From RGIG8745 sp045576655 (GTDB lineage: Bacteria > Bacteroidota > Bacteroidia > Bacteroidales > Bacteroidaceae): a DNA stretch of 64,000 nucleotides. The position numbers were made by a program, and so were the translations under genes. Position 1 is the stretch's first letter, and the number at the start of each line of letters is the position of its first letter. Under the pieces are notes generated by a model. It worked only from the letters and a program-made list of their open reading frames with translations, was not told the DNA's origin and did not search any database. The DNA lies in assembly GCA_045576655.1 (NCBI GenBank), contig JAZNGW010000029.1, forward strand, positions 43,269 to 107,268, written 5' to 3'. This document shows positions 51,382 through 60,017 of the stretch, in pieces.

Positions 51382-53361
51382 ATGTCTATAATAGATTCAA
51401 AAATACCTGAGGGACCAGTAGCGGAGAAATGGACCAACTATAAGGCTCATCAGCGCTTGGTTAACCCAAAGAACAAGCTCAAGCTTGATGTTATCGTTGT
51501 AGGTACAGGTCTTGCTGGTGCTTCAGCAGCAGCATCTCTCGGTGAGATGGGCTTCAATGTCTACAACTTCTGTATTCAGGACTCTCCACGCCGTGCGCAC
51601 TCTATCGCTGCACAGGGCGGTATCAATGCAGCAAAGAACTATCAGAACGACGGCGACTCTGTTTACCGCCTTTTCTACGATACAGTGAAGGGTGGTGACT
51701 ACCGTGCTCGCGAGGCAAACGTATATCGTCTTGCTGAGGTGAGCAACGCTATCATCGACCAGTGTGTGGCACAGGGCGTTCCTTTCGCACGTGAATATGG
51801 TGGCACACTCGCTAACCGTTCATTCGGTGGAGCACAGGTTTCTCGTACTTTCTACGCTAAAGGACAGACAGGACAGCAGCTCCTCCTCGGTGCATACTCA
51901 GCACTTTCAGCACAGGTTAACGCTGGCAAGGTGAAGCTTTTCTGCCGTTACGAGATGCTCGACGTTGTGATTATCGACGGTCGTGCTCGCGGTATCATTG
52001 CCAAGAACCTCGTGACAGGTAAGTTGGAGCGCTTCTCTGCAAACGCCGTAGTTATCGCAACTGGTGGTTACGGAAACGCTTACTTCCTCTCTACTAACGC
52101 TATGGGATGTAACGTGACAGCAGCAATGTCTTGCTACCGTAAGGGCGCTTACTTCGCAAACCCTTGCTACGTGCAGATTCACCCAACATGTATCCCTGTA
52201 CACGGTGACAAGCAGTCAAAGCTTACCCTCATGTCAGAGTCGCTCCGTAACGACGGACGTATCTGGGTTCCTAAGAAACTCGAAGACGCTAAGGCTCTTC
52301 AGGCAGGAACAAAGCAGGGTTATGAAATCCCTGAGGAGGACCGCGACTACTACTTGGAGCGTCGCTATCCAGCATTCGGTAACCTCGTTCCACGTGACGT
52401 TGCCAGCCGTGCTGCTAAGGAGCGTTGCGACAAGGGCTTCGGTGTGAACAACACAGGTCTTGCCGTGTTCCTCGACTTCTCTGAGTCAATCAACCGCCTC
52501 GGCATCGACGTTATCATGCAGCGCTATGGTAACCTCTTCGAGATGTACGAAGAAATCACAGACGTGTTCCCAGGCAAGCTTGCTAAGGAAATCAACGGCG
52601 AGAAATACTATCACCCAATGATGATCTTCCCTGCTATCCACTACACAATGGGTGGTATCTGGGTAGACTACGAACTCCAGACTTCAATCCCTGGACTCTT
52701 CGCTATCGGTGAATGTAACTTCTCTGACCACGGTGCAAACCGCCTCGGTGCTTCAGCCCTCATGCAGGGATTGGCTGACGGTTACTTCGTTCTCCCTTAC
52801 ACAATCCAGAACTACCTCGCTGACCAGGCTATCTGGCCACGCATCTCTACCGACCACGAAGAGTTCGCCAAGGTTGAGAAGGCTACAGAGGAGCGCATCC
52901 AGAAACTCCTCAACATCAAGGGTAAGCGTAGTGTTGACTCAATCCACAAGGAGCTCGGTCACATCTGCTGGGAGTACATCGGAATGGGCCGTACTAAGGA
53001 AGGTCTTGAGACTGGTATCAAGAAGATCGACGAGCTCCGCAAGGAATTCGAGACAAACCTCTTCGTTCCAGGTGAGCGCGACGGTTTGAACATCGAGCTC
53101 GACAAGGCTATCCACCTCGACGACTTCATTACAATGGGCAAGCTCATCGCTTACGACGCACTCAGCCGTAACGAAAGCTGTGGCGGTCACTTCCGCGAGG
53201 AGTACCAGACAGAAGAAGGCGAGGCTTTGCGCGACGATAAGAATTTCTTCTATGTGGGTTGCTGGAAATACAAGGGCAACGATACAGTAGCTCCTGAACT
53301 TATCAAGGAACCACTCGAATACGAAGCAATTAAGGTACAAACACGTAATTACAAGAATTAG
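51382..53361 (+). CDS. sdhA: Succinate dehydrogenase/fumarate reductase flavoprotein subunit
   Basis: 659 aa. FAD binding begins in VIVVGTGLAGASAAASLGEMG; the covalent-FAD His is in DSPRRAHSIAAQGGINAAKNY. The active-site region HPTCIPVHG and the capping segment (GGIWVDYELQTSIPGLFAIGE, then NRLGASALMQGLADG) follow. The enzyme interconverts succinate and fumarate; in a Prevotella-like fermenter it probably reduces fumarate to succinate. Codon use is strongly biased to CGT/CGC, ATC and CTC, as in highly expressed genes. Confidence 0.97.
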   Translation: MSIIDSKIPEGPVAEKWTNYKAHQRLVNPKNKLKLDVIVVGTGLAGASAAASLGEMGFNVYNFCIQDSPRRAHSIAAQGGINAAKNYQNDGDSVYRLFYDTVKGGDYRAREANVYRLAEVSNAIIDQCVAQGVPFAREYGGTLANRSFGGAQVSRTFYAKGQTGQQLLLGAYSALSAQVNAGKVKLFCRYEMLDVVIIDGRARGIIAKNLVTGKLERFSANAVVIATGGYGNAYFLSTNAMGCNVTAAMSCYRKGAYFANPCYVQIHPTCIPVHGDKQSKLTLMSESLRNDGRIWVPKKLEDAKALQAGTKQGYEIPEEDRDYYLERRYPAFGNLVPRDVASRAAKERCDKGFGVNNTGLAVFLDFSESINRLGIDVIMQRYGNLFEMYEEITDVFPGKLAKEINGEKYYHPMMIFPAIHYTMGGIWVDYELQTSIPGLFAIGECNFSDHGANRLGASALMQGLADGYFVLPYTIQNYLADQAIWPRISTDHEEFAKVEKATEERIQKLLNIKGKRSVDSIHKELGHICWEYIGMGRTKEGLETGIKKIDELRKEFETNLFVPGERDGLNIELDKAIHLDDFITMGKLIAYDALSRNESCGGHFREEYQTEEGEALRDDKNFFYVGCWKYKGNDTVAPELIKEPLEYEAIKVQTRNYKN

Positions 53362-53837
53362 TTCTTTAGTTCGTAAGTTGATTAGTTTTTAAGTTCCGTG
53401 ACATTGTATGGGAACATTTAAGGACCTCAAAGCATGGCAGCGTTCAATGGATTTGGCAGTGGCCATTTATGAAGTGACAGCTTCATTCCCGAACGAAGAG
53501 AGGTTCGCTTTGGTTGACCAAATGCGTAGGTCCGCAATATCTGTTATATCTAATATAGCTGAAGGATACGGCAGAGGTACAGATAAGGACTTGACACATT
53601 TTCTATATATGGCAAGAGGATCTGCTAATGAACTTAGCGCTCAAATAGAGTTGGCCAAAAGGTTGCGTTACGTCTCTGATGACGTATTTGCGAAGTTGGA
53701 TGCTCAGTGTATAGAGGTCAGCAAGATGTTGTCTTCTTTAATATATAGAAGGGAAAATGCCTTAGATTCTTTTAAATAATGAAAGCGGAACTTGCTTTAG
53801 AACTCAAAACTTAAGAACTTAAAAACTTAAAAACTTA
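53362..53837. mobile_element. Inverted-repeat-bounded insertion carrying a four-helix-bundle gene
   Basis: The left arm is 53362-53397 (TTAGTTCGTAAGTTGATTAG then TTTTTAAGTTCC) and the right arm 53798-53837 (AACTCAAAACTTAAGAACTT and on). The reverse complement of the right matches the left at roughly three quarters of positions over about 30 bp. The gene at 53408-53779 lies between them. The sdhC-sdhA gap holds the same type of repeat pair with only about 36 bp of non-coding sequence between the arms. Confidence 0.55.
53408..53779 (+). CDS. Four-helix-bundle protein (S23/IVP family)
   Basis: 123 aa. The sequence FKDLKAWQRSMDLAVAIYEV, then EERFALVDQMRRSAISVISNIAEGYGRGT and a C-terminal long helix match the four-helix-bundle family (TIGR02436) first seen in 23S rRNA intervening sequences and related to the Avd accessory protein of diversity-generating retroelements. 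The function of stand-alone copies is unknown. It uses AGG, AGA and ATA codons, unlike the flanking sdh genes with CGT/CGC and ATC. It interrupts sdhA-sdhB and lies between inverted repeats, all signs of a later arrival. Confidence 0.9.
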   Translation: MGTFKDLKAWQRSMDLAVAIYEVTASFPNEERFALVDQMRRSAISVISNIAEGYGRGTDKDLTHFLYMARGSANELSAQIELAKRLRYVSDDVFAKLDAQCIEVSKMLSSLIYRRENALDSFK

Positions 53838-53842
53838 ATCAT

Positions 53843-54601
53843 ATGGCAAAGAATATAACATTTACAATACAGTATTGGAAGCAGAATGGCCCTAAGGATA
53901 AGGGACATTTCGATTCTCGCGTGATGAAGGACATTCCGGATGACACTTCATTCCTTGAGATGCTTGATATCCTTAACGAGGAACTCGTTGAGGAGGGTAA
54001 GGAACCTTTCGTGTTTGACCACGACTGCCGCGAAGGAATCTGCGGTATGTGCTCACTCTACGTAAACGGTACTCCACACGGAAAGACTGAGCGCGGTGCT
54101 ACTACTTGCCAGCTCTATATGCGTAAGTTCAAGGACGGCGATACTATCACAGTTGAACCTTGGCGTTCAGCAGGATTCCCTGTAATCAAGGACTGTATGG
54201 TTGACCGTACAGCATTCGACAAAATCATCCAGGCAGGCGGTTACACAACAGTGCGTACTGGTGCTCCTCAGGATGCAAACGCAATCCTCATCCCTAAGCA
54301 GGACGCTGACGAGGCTATGGACTGCGCAAGCTGTATCGGTTGCGGTGCATGTGTCGCTGCATGTAAGAACGGTTCTGCTATGCTCTTCGTGAGCTCAAAG
54401 GTGAGCCAGTTGGCACTCCTCCCACAGGGACGCCCAGAGGCTGCTAAGCGCGCTAAGGCAATGGTTGCCAAGATGGACGAACTCGGATTCGGTAACTGCA
54501 CAAACACTCGTGCTTGCGAGGCTGTATGTCCTAAGTGTGAAACTATCGCTAACATCGCTCGTCTCAACCGCGAGTTCATCAAGGCTAAGCTTGCTGACTA
54601 A
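53843..54601 (+). CDS. sdhB: Succinate dehydrogenase/fumarate reductase iron-sulfur subunit
   Basis: 252 aa. The N-terminal plant-ferredoxin domain (2Fe-2S) has DHDCREGICGMCSLYVNG and a downstream Cys in ATTCQLY. The C-terminal part has CASCIGCGACVAAC (4Fe-4S), then CTNTRACEAVCPKC (3Fe-4S). It carries electrons between SdhC haems and the SdhA flavin. It starts directly after the right arm of the inverted repeat, whose A-rich sequence (ACTTAAAAACTTAATCAT) serves as its 5' region. Biased codon use as in sdhA. Confidence 0.97.
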   Translation: MAKNITFTIQYWKQNGPKDKGHFDSRVMKDIPDDTSFLEMLDILNEELVEEGKEPFVFDHDCREGICGMCSLYVNGTPHGKTERGATTCQLYMRKFKDGDTITVEPWRSAGFPVIKDCMVDRTAFDKIIQAGGYTTVRTGAPQDANAILIPKQDADEAMDCASCIGCGACVAACKNGSAMLFVSSKVSQLALLPQGRPEAAKRAKAMVAKMDELGFGNCTNTRACEAVCPKCETIANIARLNREFIKAKLAD

Positions 54602-54609
54602 AAACATAA

Positions 54610-54698
54610 GGGCGGACACCAGATCCGCCCCTACAACTCGCAAACTCAAAAGCTAACAAACTTAAAAACTTATAAACTCAAAAACTAACAAGCTCAAT
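54610..54698 (+). repeat. CCCCTAC hairpin and A-rich repeat before mdh
   Basis: GGGCGGA (54610-54616) pairs with TCCGCCC (54624-54630), followed by CTAC. After it comes an A-rich run of AACTYAAAA-type units up to the mdh ATG at 54699, the same kind as those before sdhA and sdhB. The left arm found in the other two gaps is not present. Confidence 0.6.
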
Positions 54699-55697
54699 AT
54701 GGCATTCTTAACAGACGAAAAACTCGTTATCGTAGGCGCTGGTGGTGCTATCGGTTCAACAATGGTGCAGACTGCTTTGACAATGAAGCTCACACCTAAC
54801 GTATGTCTCTACGACGTATATGCTCCTGGTATGGAGGGTGTAATGGAAGAAATGTTCCACTGTGGATATGACGGTGTGAACCTTACTGCTACAACTGATG
54901 TAGCTGAGGCTTTCAAAGACGCTAAGTATATCATCTCATCAGGTGGTGCTCCACGTAAGGCTGGTATGACTCGCGAGGACCTTCTCGCTGGCAACTGCAA
55001 GATCGCTGAGGAACTCGGTAAGAACATCAAGACTTACTGTCCTGACGTTAAGCACGTTGTTGTAATATTCAACCCTGCTGACCTCACAGGTCTCGTGACT
55101 CTTCTTTACTCAGGCTTGAAACCAGGCCAGGTGACTACTCTTGCAGCTCTTGACTCTACACGTCTTCAGAGCGCTCTTGCTAAGAAGTTCGGCGTTAAGC
55201 AGTACGAAGTTACAGGATGCGCTACATACGGTGGTCACGGCGAGCAGATGGCAGTGTTCGGCAGCGCAGTTAAGGTTGCAGGCAAACCGCTCAACGACCT
55301 TATCGGAACAGACGCTTGCACAGAAGAAGAGTGGGAACAGCTTAAGGTTGACGTTACTAAGGGCGGTGCTAAGATCATCGAGCTTCGCGGACGCAGTTCT
55401 TGGCAGAGCCCAGCATACTGCTCTGTAGAAATGGTACGTGCAGTCATGGGTGGCGAAGCATTCCGTTGGCCAGCAGGTACATACGTTTCAAACGAGAAGT
55501 ACAGCCACATCATGATGGCTATGGACACTACTCTCGACACTAACGGATGCACTTACAAGATGCCTACAGGAACTCCTGAGGAACTTGCTAAGCTTGACGC
55601 AAGCTACGAGCACCTCTGCAAGATGCGTGACGAACTCGTTACTCTTAACATCATCCCTGAGATCTCCAAGTGGAGCGAAATCAATCCAAATCTCTAA
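54699..55697 (+). CDS. mdh: Malate dehydrogenase
   Basis: 332 aa; NAD-dependent interconversion of oxaloacetate and malate. NAD-binding Rossmann opening LVIVGAGGAIGSTMVQTAL, SSGGAPRKAGMTREDLLAGN (substrate Arg region), VVIFNPADLTG, LDSTRLQ, and the catalytic His in ATYGGHGEQM. It follows sdhCAB and continues the same reductive route from oxaloacetate to succinate. Strong codon bias as in sdhA. A terminator follows directly. Confidence 0.95.
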   Translation: MAFLTDEKLVIVGAGGAIGSTMVQTALTMKLTPNVCLYDVYAPGMEGVMEEMFHCGYDGVNLTATTDVAEAFKDAKYIISSGGAPRKAGMTREDLLAGNCKIAEELGKNIKTYCPDVKHVVVIFNPADLTGLVTLLYSGLKPGQVTTLAALDSTRLQSALAKKFGVKQYEVTGCATYGGHGEQMAVFGSAVKVAGKPLNDLIGTDACTEEEWEQLKVDVTKGGAKIIELRGRSSWQSPAYCSVEMVRAVMGGEAFRWPAGTYVSNEKYSHIMMAMDTTLDTNGCTYKMPTGTPEELAKLDASYEHLCKMRDELVTLNIIPEISKWSEINPNL

Positions 55698-55722
55698 ATC
55701 TTTTTTAGAGCAGGTATATATG

Positions 55723-55762
55723 ACAATGGGCTGCGCCGTCGGGTGCAGCCCATTGTTGTTTT
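55723..55762 (+). terminator. Terminator of the sdh-mdh cluster
   Basis: ACAATGGGCTGC (55723-55734) pairs with GCAGCCCATTGT (55745-55756), 12 bp, followed by TGTTTTAT. It lies 25 bp past the mdh stop. Confidence 0.9.
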
Positions 55763-55845
55763 ATAAGGATTTGCTTCGCATGAATCTTTTCCGATCGCGG
55801 TGCTAATTTTAACGAGTATAAGGCGCTTAAATATGTAAAAAAGAC

Positions 55846-55853
55846 TATATTTG
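55846..55853 (+). promoter_or_regulatory. -7 element of the xylanase/esterase gene
   Basis: TATATTTG, about 57 bp ahead of ATG 55910. No TTTG at the -33 position, so an activator may be needed. It lies just upstream of the longer in-frame ATG at 55865, supporting the later start. Confidence 0.6.
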
Positions 55854-55909
55854 CCTTTGATGAAGTGTTGTTTGACGGGGATGAATGTGTTAACCGAATA
55901 AATAGAACT

Positions 55910-58084
55910 ATGAAACGTAAATTTACAACATTAGTGGCAGGCATTATGCTGTTTGCCGTTTCGGGCACTTTGTTTGCCCAGAGAGCAGGAGGAGGTAGGT
56001 CGGTTGATCCTACTGGTTACAAGGATACTTATAAAGACTATTTCACTGTAGGAGTGGCTGTTAACATGAGAAACGTCACAGATTCGGCGCAGATGGCTCT
56101 GATCAGAAGGAACTTCAACAGTGTTACTGCCGAGAATGCCATGAAACCTGGCTCGTTGCAGCCTCGTGAGGGCGTGTTCAACTGGGGACAGGCTGACAGA
56201 ATAGCTAATTTCTGCCGTGAAAACGGCATAAAAATGCGTGGGCATTGCCTTTGCTGGCATAACCAGTTTGCCGACTGGATGTTTGTCGACAAGAAAGGTA
56301 AGGACGTAAGCAAGGAGGTGTTCTATGAACGTCTGCGCACTCATATCCATGCCGTTGTCAACCGCTATAAGGATGTCGTTTATGCGTGGGACGTTGTCAA
56401 CGAGGCGATGATTGACGGTGATGGGCGTCGCCAGCGCGGCATGAAGGAAGATCCGAGTCCTTACCGCCAGTCAAGGCATTTCAAGCTTTGCGGCGATGAG
56501 TTCATTGCCAAGGCTTTCGAGTTTGCTCGCGAAGCCGATCCTGACGCGCTGCTTTTCTACAATGACTACAGTGCAACGCATCCTGCCAAGCGCGACCGTA
56601 TATATAATATGGTGAAGAAGATGAAGGATGCGGGTGTGCCTATTGATGGCATCGGCATGCAGGGCCATTACAACATCTACGGGCCTGGTATTGATGAGGT
56701 CGAGGCTGCTATAGAGAAGTATGCCACAATAGTGGACCATATTCATTTCACCGAACTTGACATTCGCGCCAACAACGAGCAGGGCGGCCAGTTGCAGTTC
56801 AGCCGTGGCGAGGAGAGAACTCTCCCTAACCACCTGCAGGTTTTACAGGAAGACCAGTATGCCCGACTTTTCAAGCTCTTCCGCAAGCATAAGGACGTCA
56901 TTAGCAATGTCACTTTCTGGAACTTGTCGGACCGCGACTCATGGCTGGGCGCAAACAATTACCCACTTCCTTTCGACAGAAACTACAGGCCTAAGAGGGT
57001 GTACAACATCATCAAGAACTTCAACCCTGCCCTTGACAACGCAGAGATTAAGGAAGATTTCAAACCGTCTACCTACAATCAGCCAGGCCAGCAATATCCG
57101 ATGGTCAACTCACAGGGCTATGCTCGTTTCCGCGTCAATGCGCCTGAGGCTAAATCGGTAATCGTCAGTCTGGGACTTGGTGGTAGAGGCGGCACTGTGC
57201 TTCGCAAAAATCATGAAGGAGTGTGGGAAGGCACTACCGACGGACCTATGGACGAGGGTTTCCACTATTACCACTTGACTATTGACGGAGGTACGTTCAA
57301 CGATCCCGGAGCAAAGAACTACTATGGTTCCACACGTTGGGAAAGCGGCATTGAGGTGCCTGCCCACGACCAGGACTTCTATGCACTGAAAAATGTGCCT
57401 CATGGTAACGTGCAGCAAGTTCTGTTCCACTCGCCAAGCACAAACACTGAGCGCCGTGCGTTTGTCTACACCCCTCCTACTTATGGAAAAGACAAGAAGA
57501 AATACCCTGTGTTGTACCTGCAGCACGGATGGGGCGAGGACGAAACCGCATGGTCTAATCAGGGACACGCCAACCTCATCATGGACAACCTCATCGCCGA
57601 GGGCAAAATCGAGCCGTTCATCATAGTTATGACTTACGGAATGACCAATGAGACTCGATTTGGTCGATTCAACACCTTCACTGCCGAAGACTTCGAGAAA
57701 GTGCTTGTCGACGAACTTGTTCCTTATATCGATAGCAATTTCAGAACTAAGGCTGAGAAGAAGTACAGAGCTATGGCTGGCTTGTCTATGGGCGGGTTTG
57801 AGACTCGACTGATAAGTCTGCGCCGTCCTGAGGTATTCGGACATTACGGACTGATGAGCGGCGGCACCTATTCGCCGTCCGACATAAAGGACAAGAACCA
57901 GGTGGACCTCATATTTATGAGTTGTGGCAGCAAGGAAAACCCTGACGGCGTCAAGTCGGCTGGCGAGGCGCTCAAGGCAGCAGGCTTTAATGCCGTTTCG
58001 TACGTGTCGGAAGGCACTGCACACGAATTCCTCACTTGGCGCCGCAGCCTCTATCAGATGGCGCAACTGCTTTTTAAGAAGTAA
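55910..58084 (+). CDS. Bifunctional GH10 xylanase / CE1 feruloyl esterase (Xyn10D-Fae1A type)
   Basis: 724 aa from ATG 55910, where the signal peptide begins (MKRKFTTLVAGIMLFAVSG). GH10 domain about 35-380 with acid/base E165 in DVVNEAMID and nucleophile E282 in HFTELDIR. A CBM48-like linker domain (about 390-490) is followed by the CE1 esterase (about 500-724) with S626 in GLSMGGFET and His 705 in TAHEFLTW. The order matches Xyn10D-Fae1A of Prevotella ruminicola, which cuts arabinoxylan and releases ferulate. It stands alone, not in a xylan locus. Confidence 0.93.
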   Translation: MKRKFTTLVAGIMLFAVSGTLFAQRAGGGRSVDPTGYKDTYKDYFTVGVAVNMRNVTDSAQMALIRRNFNSVTAENAMKPGSLQPREGVFNWGQADRIANFCRENGIKMRGHCLCWHNQFADWMFVDKKGKDVSKEVFYERLRTHIHAVVNRYKDVVYAWDVVNEAMIDGDGRRQRGMKEDPSPYRQSRHFKLCGDEFIAKAFEFAREADPDALLFYNDYSATHPAKRDRIYNMVKKMKDAGVPIDGIGMQGHYNIYGPGIDEVEAAIEKYATIVDHIHFTELDIRANNEQGGQLQFSRGEERTLPNHLQVLQEDQYARLFKLFRKHKDVISNVTFWNLSDRDSWLGANNYPLPFDRNYRPKRVYNIIKNFNPALDNAEIKEDFKPSTYNQPGQQYPMVNSQGYARFRVNAPEAKSVIVSLGLGGRGGTVLRKNHEGVWEGTTDGPMDEGFHYYHLTIDGGTFNDPGAKNYYGSTRWESGIEVPAHDQDFYALKNVPHGNVQQVLFHSPSTNTERRAFVYTPPTYGKDKKKYPVLYLQHGWGEDETAWSNQGHANLIMDNLIAEGKIEPFIIVMTYGMTNETRFGRFNTFTAEDFEKVLVDELVPYIDSNFRTKAEKKYRAMAGLSMGGFETRLISLRRPEVFGHYGLMSGGTYSPSDIKDKNQVDLIFMSCGSKENPDGVKSAGEALKAAGFNAVSYVSEGTAHEFLTWRRSLYQMAQLLFKK

Positions 58085-58109
58085 AAAACCTCTTTGTGCA
58101 TAGAGCCTA

Positions 58110-58153
58110 ATGAAGAAAGGACTGCATCCTGTGGGGTGCAGCCCTTTCTTCAT
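58110..58153 (+). terminator. Strong hairpin after the xylanase/esterase gene
   Basis: ATGAAGAAAGGACTGCA (58110-58126) pairs with 58137-58153 over 17 bp with one G-U pair. It is followed by ATATCTG rather than a T-run. It lies between converging genes and may serve both strands. Confidence 0.7.
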
Positions 58154-58185
58154 ATCTGCAAGTCGGTGTTCGCTGCAGTGATTTT

Positions 58186-58227
58186 TTAAAACTTAGTCTG
58201 AGTTTGTACGTACTTAGACTAAGTTTG
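58186..58227. repeat. Two 21-bp palindromic units, AAACTTAGTCTAAGTTT family
   Basis: Units at 58186-58206 and 58207-58227, with ACTTAGTCTGAGTTTG and ACTTAGACTAAGTTTG. Same family and period as the arrays at 37654 and 48257. It lies between the converging xylanase and kinase genes. Confidence 0.8.
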
Positions 58228-58280
58228 ACGTTTTCAGTGCGGCTTCGACCATTTTTTGCTGGTGGTCAGTGATGTTTTGT

Positions 58281-59939
58281 TTAGTATCTGAACGAACTTC
58301 CTCCGAGAAATTCGCGTAAGAGCGATGTCGGTGGCAATTCCTCGTCCGAAATCGGGCGGAAATATTGTATCATGCTTTTCAGGTTTGATGCCACGGCATA
58401 TTCAGGCTTGCATTCAGGTATGTTTTCGAGTATCGGCAAGATGCGGTCGCGGAGCACGCCCAACTCATAGAGCAGCGCGCTGTTAAACATCACATCGGCA
58501 TTCTCCTGGAATGGGAATATCCACTTGTCCTCGCCTCTGCGCACGCTTGGCCATCGTGCAATAGTGTCCTCCGGCGACATGCCCCTGTATTTGAAGTCTC
58601 GCACTATGCGGCGGATGAGACGGTTGTCCGTAGTGGGGATGTAGTTGTGATTGTCAAGTTTTATCGTAGTCAGTGCCGAAACGTAGATTTTGAATTTGTG
58701 CATGTCGTCGATGCCGTCTGTCAGGAGCGGGTTGAGAGCGTGTATGCCTTCGAGAATGAGCACAGTGTTAGAATCCATCTTCATCCTTTTGCCGCTCATC
58801 ACGCTTTTGCCAGTCGGGAAGTCATAACGGGGCAATTCGACCTCTTCACCATTAAGCAATTGGGAAAGTTGAAGATTGAATAATGGCAGATTGAGCGAGT
58901 AGAGCGATTCGTAGTCATAATCACCGTTTTCGTCCAAAGGTGTCTTGTCGCGATCAACGAAATAGTCGTCTAACGACACTGCCACAGGTTTTAGTCCGCA
59001 TGTCAGCAACTGTAACGACAGGCGTTTGCTGAATGTGGTCTTGCCGCTCGATGACGGTCCTGAGATTAGGACGATTTTTACATCAGGCTTTTCTGCTATT
59101 TGGTCAGCTATACGACAAATCTTCTTTTCCTGCATTGCTTCCGCCACTTTCACGATGTCTCCTGCAAATCCTTTTGCCGTAACCTCGTTGAGGTCGCCAA
59201 CGGTTGAGACTCCAAAGAAATTCTCAAGTTTGCGGTTTTCGCTGAAGGCGTGCAGCATTTTCTCCTGCTTGATGACATCCCCAAGTTTAACTCCGTCCTC
59301 ACGAGGAACACGCAGCAACATGCCGTCGTAGTACTTTACCAAGTCGAACAATTCCAGGTAGTCAGTGCTTGGAACCAGTGGCCCATAGAAATAATTGACG
59401 CTTTCTCCCAAACTATAGTAATAGGTGTATAGATTTCCACGTCCTTCAATCAGTTTTGCCTTTTTGTCCATGCCGCGCTCACGGAATAGTTTGACCGCCT
59501 CTTCCGTAGTGCTCTCCTTGCGGACAAATTTTATGCCGCTGTCGATAATCTCGCGCATACGGCGCTTAAGCGCTTGCACATCTTCGAGAGTCAGCTCGCG
59601 CCCCAGGTCGAGGGTGTGGTAATAACCTTTTGAAGCAGGGGCTTCAAATCGCAATGTAGTTCCAGGGAATAATTCTTCCACAGCCTTCCATAGCACAAAA
59701 CAAAGTGAACGAGTATAGACTTTTCGTCCCTGCGACGAAGTTATGTCGAGAAATTCGATTTGTTTTGAACCGAACAGTCTGAACTTAAGACCTTCGACCC
59801 TGTTGTTCACCAAAGCGCATAGAGGTCTGTGTGGCATCTCTGGCTTTATTTTGTTATAGACATCTAAAATAGTCGTCCCAAACTCAAACTTTTGTGATTT
59901 TTTATTATTTTTGCAATAAATTTGTAACAAATGTTTCAT
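58281..59939 (-). CDS. udk: Nucleoside kinase with TGS and SAD-like domains (uridine kinase family)
   Basis: 552 aa. The N-terminal TGS domain (about 1-65) is followed by a ThrRS second-additional-like domain (65-215, YYHTLDLGRELTLEDV) and the kinase from about 275, with Walker A SGPSSSGKTT, SLDDYFVDRDKTP and EGIHALNP. The architecture is that of the long uridine kinase-like proteins of Bacteroidetes. It probably phosphorylates uridine or a related nucleoside, but the gene symbol rests on the kinase domain alone. Single-gene unit, convergent with the xylanase. Confidence 0.85.
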   Translation of the reverse strand: MKHLLQIYCKNNKKSQKFEFGTTILDVYNKIKPEMPHRPLCALVNNRVEGLKFRLFGSKQIEFLDITSSQGRKVYTRSLCFVLWKAVEELFPGTTLRFEAPASKGYYHTLDLGRELTLEDVQALKRRMREIIDSGIKFVRKESTTEEAVKLFRERGMDKKAKLIEGRGNLYTYYYSLGESVNYFYGPLVPSTDYLELFDLVKYYDGMLLRVPREDGVKLGDVIKQEKMLHAFSENRKLENFFGVSTVGDLNEVTAKGFAGDIVKVAEAMQEKKICRIADQIAEKPDVKIVLISGPSSSGKTTFSKRLSLQLLTCGLKPVAVSLDDYFVDRDKTPLDENGDYDYESLYSLNLPLFNLQLSQLLNGEEVELPRYDFPTGKSVMSGKRMKMDSNTVLILEGIHALNPLLTDGIDDMHKFKIYVSALTTIKLDNHNYIPTTDNRLIRRIVRDFKYRGMSPEDTIARWPSVRRGEDKWIFPFQENADVMFNSALLYELGVLRDRILPILENIPECKPEYAVASNLKSMIQYFRPISDEELPPTSLLREFLGGSSFRY

Positions 59940-60017
59940 AACGGTTGCTCTGATTTGATTGGCTAAATATAGTTTTTTTTTATTAAATCAAGCGTGACCT
60001 GCCTAATTAAACGACAA

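Noticed and set aside
53408..53779. Diversity-generating retroelement built around the Avd-like four-helix-bundle protein
   Set aside because: No reverse transcriptase gene and no template/variable repeat pair with adenine-specific changes is visible nearby.
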